From Mailhella massiliensis (GTDB taxonomy: Bacteria > Desulfobacterota > Desulfovibrionia > Desulfovibrionales > Desulfovibrionaceae): DNA of 33,081 bases. Shown piece after piece: positions 32,519-33,081 of the stretch. The stretch is from NCBI RefSeq assembly GCF_900155525.1, contig NZ_LT706931.1, forward strand, positions 1-33,081, written 5' to 3'. The notes beneath the pieces are model-generated. The model ran no database searches, was not told where the DNA came from, and worked only from the letters and a program-made list of their open reading frames with translations. The translations under genes were made by a program, and so were the position numbers. Each line of letters starts with the position of its first letter. The stretch's first letter is position 1.

Positions 32519-33081
32519 AGAGGCTGTCCTAGGCTCAGGACTCATTACTTGCCAAAAGGATAAGAAGTTCTTATTGTCGGCATAGGGAGGATGCCATGAA
32601 GGAACTTTTTTATCTTTCTCATGAACAGATTGCTCGTATCAAACGCTACTTTCCACGTTCCCATGGCATTCCGAGAGTCGATGACAGACGTGTCATCAGC
32701 GGCATTATCTATGTCATCAAGCACGGCCTGCAATGGAAAGATGCTCCGCGCGAGTATGGACCATACAAAACTCTCTACAATCGTTTTATCCGCTGGAGCC
32801 GATTGGGTGTCTTTAACAGGATTTTTGCGGAGCTTGTTGAGCAAAACGGCTCCACAACACGCTTGATGATTGATGCCACACATCTCAAGGCACACAGGAC
32901 AGCAGCAAGTTTGCTGAAAAAAGGGGCCTTTCCCGATGTATCGGACGCACAAAAGGCGGCCTGAATTCAAAACTCCACGCTGTCTGCAATGCCTTCGGTC
33001 AACCGTTGGCCTTCCATCTGTCCGGCGGTCAGGTGAGCGATTACAAAGGCGCTGCTGTCCTGCTTGATACTCTGCCGCAGG
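32519..33081 (+). mobile_element. IS5-family (IS427-like) element, right part outside window
   Basis: The left end is placed near gaggctgtcctaggctc at 32520, the usual start style of IS427-group elements, 76 bp before the transposase start. The right end and its inverted repeat lie beyond the window, so the exact left end and target duplication cannot be confirmed here. Confidence 0.6.
32596..33081 (+). CDS. IS5/IS427-type transposase in two frames, truncated by window end
   Basis: The first frame (32596-32964, 122 residues) has the IS5 DUF4096 N-terminus (RIKRYFPRSHGIPRVDDRRV, YVIKHGLQWKDAPREYGP) and the first catalytic Asp in LMIDATHLKAHR. The conserved continuation RCIGRTKGGLNSKLHAV lies in the -1 frame and runs to the window edge (LAFHLSGGQVSDYKG). 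A run of six A followed by four G near 32921-32930 is a plausible slippage site for a -1 frameshift that makes the fused product, as in many IS427-group elements. GGGAGG lies 5 bp before the ATG. Confidence 0.83.

Noticed and set aside
1-33081. CRISPR arrays, rRNA or tRNA genes
   Set aside because: No regularly spaced repeats, and no tRNA- or rRNA-like sequence, was noticed by eye on either strand.

Overview
The window reads as accessory DNA from a Gram-negative anaerobe, most plausibly a gut-associated Desulfovibrionaceae (Bilophila/Desulfovibrio-like). The grounds are MOBP-type mobilisation genes, several Tat-exported flavoproteins, iron-sulfur flavoproteins and oxygen-sensitive Fe-S enzymes. 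The taxonomic call is inference from gene style, not from a marker gene.

Layout. (1) About 114-10947 is a complete integrative mobilizable element of 10,817 bp. It carries a P4-type integrase, an AlpA-like protein, a small mob-associated protein, a candidate oriT, mobC, a MOBP relaxase and a cargo operon: TetR, radical SAM, two NADPH-FMN-reductase-fold proteins (one Tat-exported), a BaiCD/2,4-dienoyl-CoA-reductase-type ene reductase and an NTF2-fold protein. It is bounded by a 17-bp direct repeat (16/17 identical). (2) It has inserted into, and split, a very large SNF2 helicase/N12-class DNA methylase gene. The helicase motif VI end is at 3-134 and the rest resumes in phase at 10931-12526. 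(3) The disrupted gene belongs to a second, outer element with its own related mobilisation module on the minus strand (relaxase-primase 12647-14896, mobC 14859-15239, candidate oriT, small divergent protein 15440-15673). Mobile elements of the same mobilisation family are therefore nested.

(4) 15855-29781 is a large catabolic or detoxification block on the plus strand. A Tat-exported DUF362 protein and a YqhC-like AraC regulator come first. A run of 13 closely spaced genes follows, ending at a terminator near 29877: CMD protein, two Cys-nucleophile hydrolases, cupin, Fe-alcohol dehydrogenase, two aldo-keto reductases, exported flavodoxin, two iron-sulfur flavoproteins, two exported Ser esterases/hydrolases and an SDR. 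A shared 17-bp motif lies upstream of both transcription units and is a candidate AraC operator. The set resembles an expanded yqhC-yqhD-dkgA aldehyde/electrophile response with a periplasmic hydrolysis and reduction arm.

(5) 30002-33081 is a decaying right flank: a tandem-HTH LuxR-type regulator broken at an A8 tract, an integrase pseudogene with a frameshift and a stop, a degenerate IS200-type tnpA with its hairpin ends, and the 5' part of an IS5-family (IS427-like) two-frame transposase that runs off the window.

The two cargo blocks share a theme of flavin/Fe-S and NAD(P)H-dependent reduction of small carbonyl or enone compounds. The mobilisation genes explain how such functions could spread.
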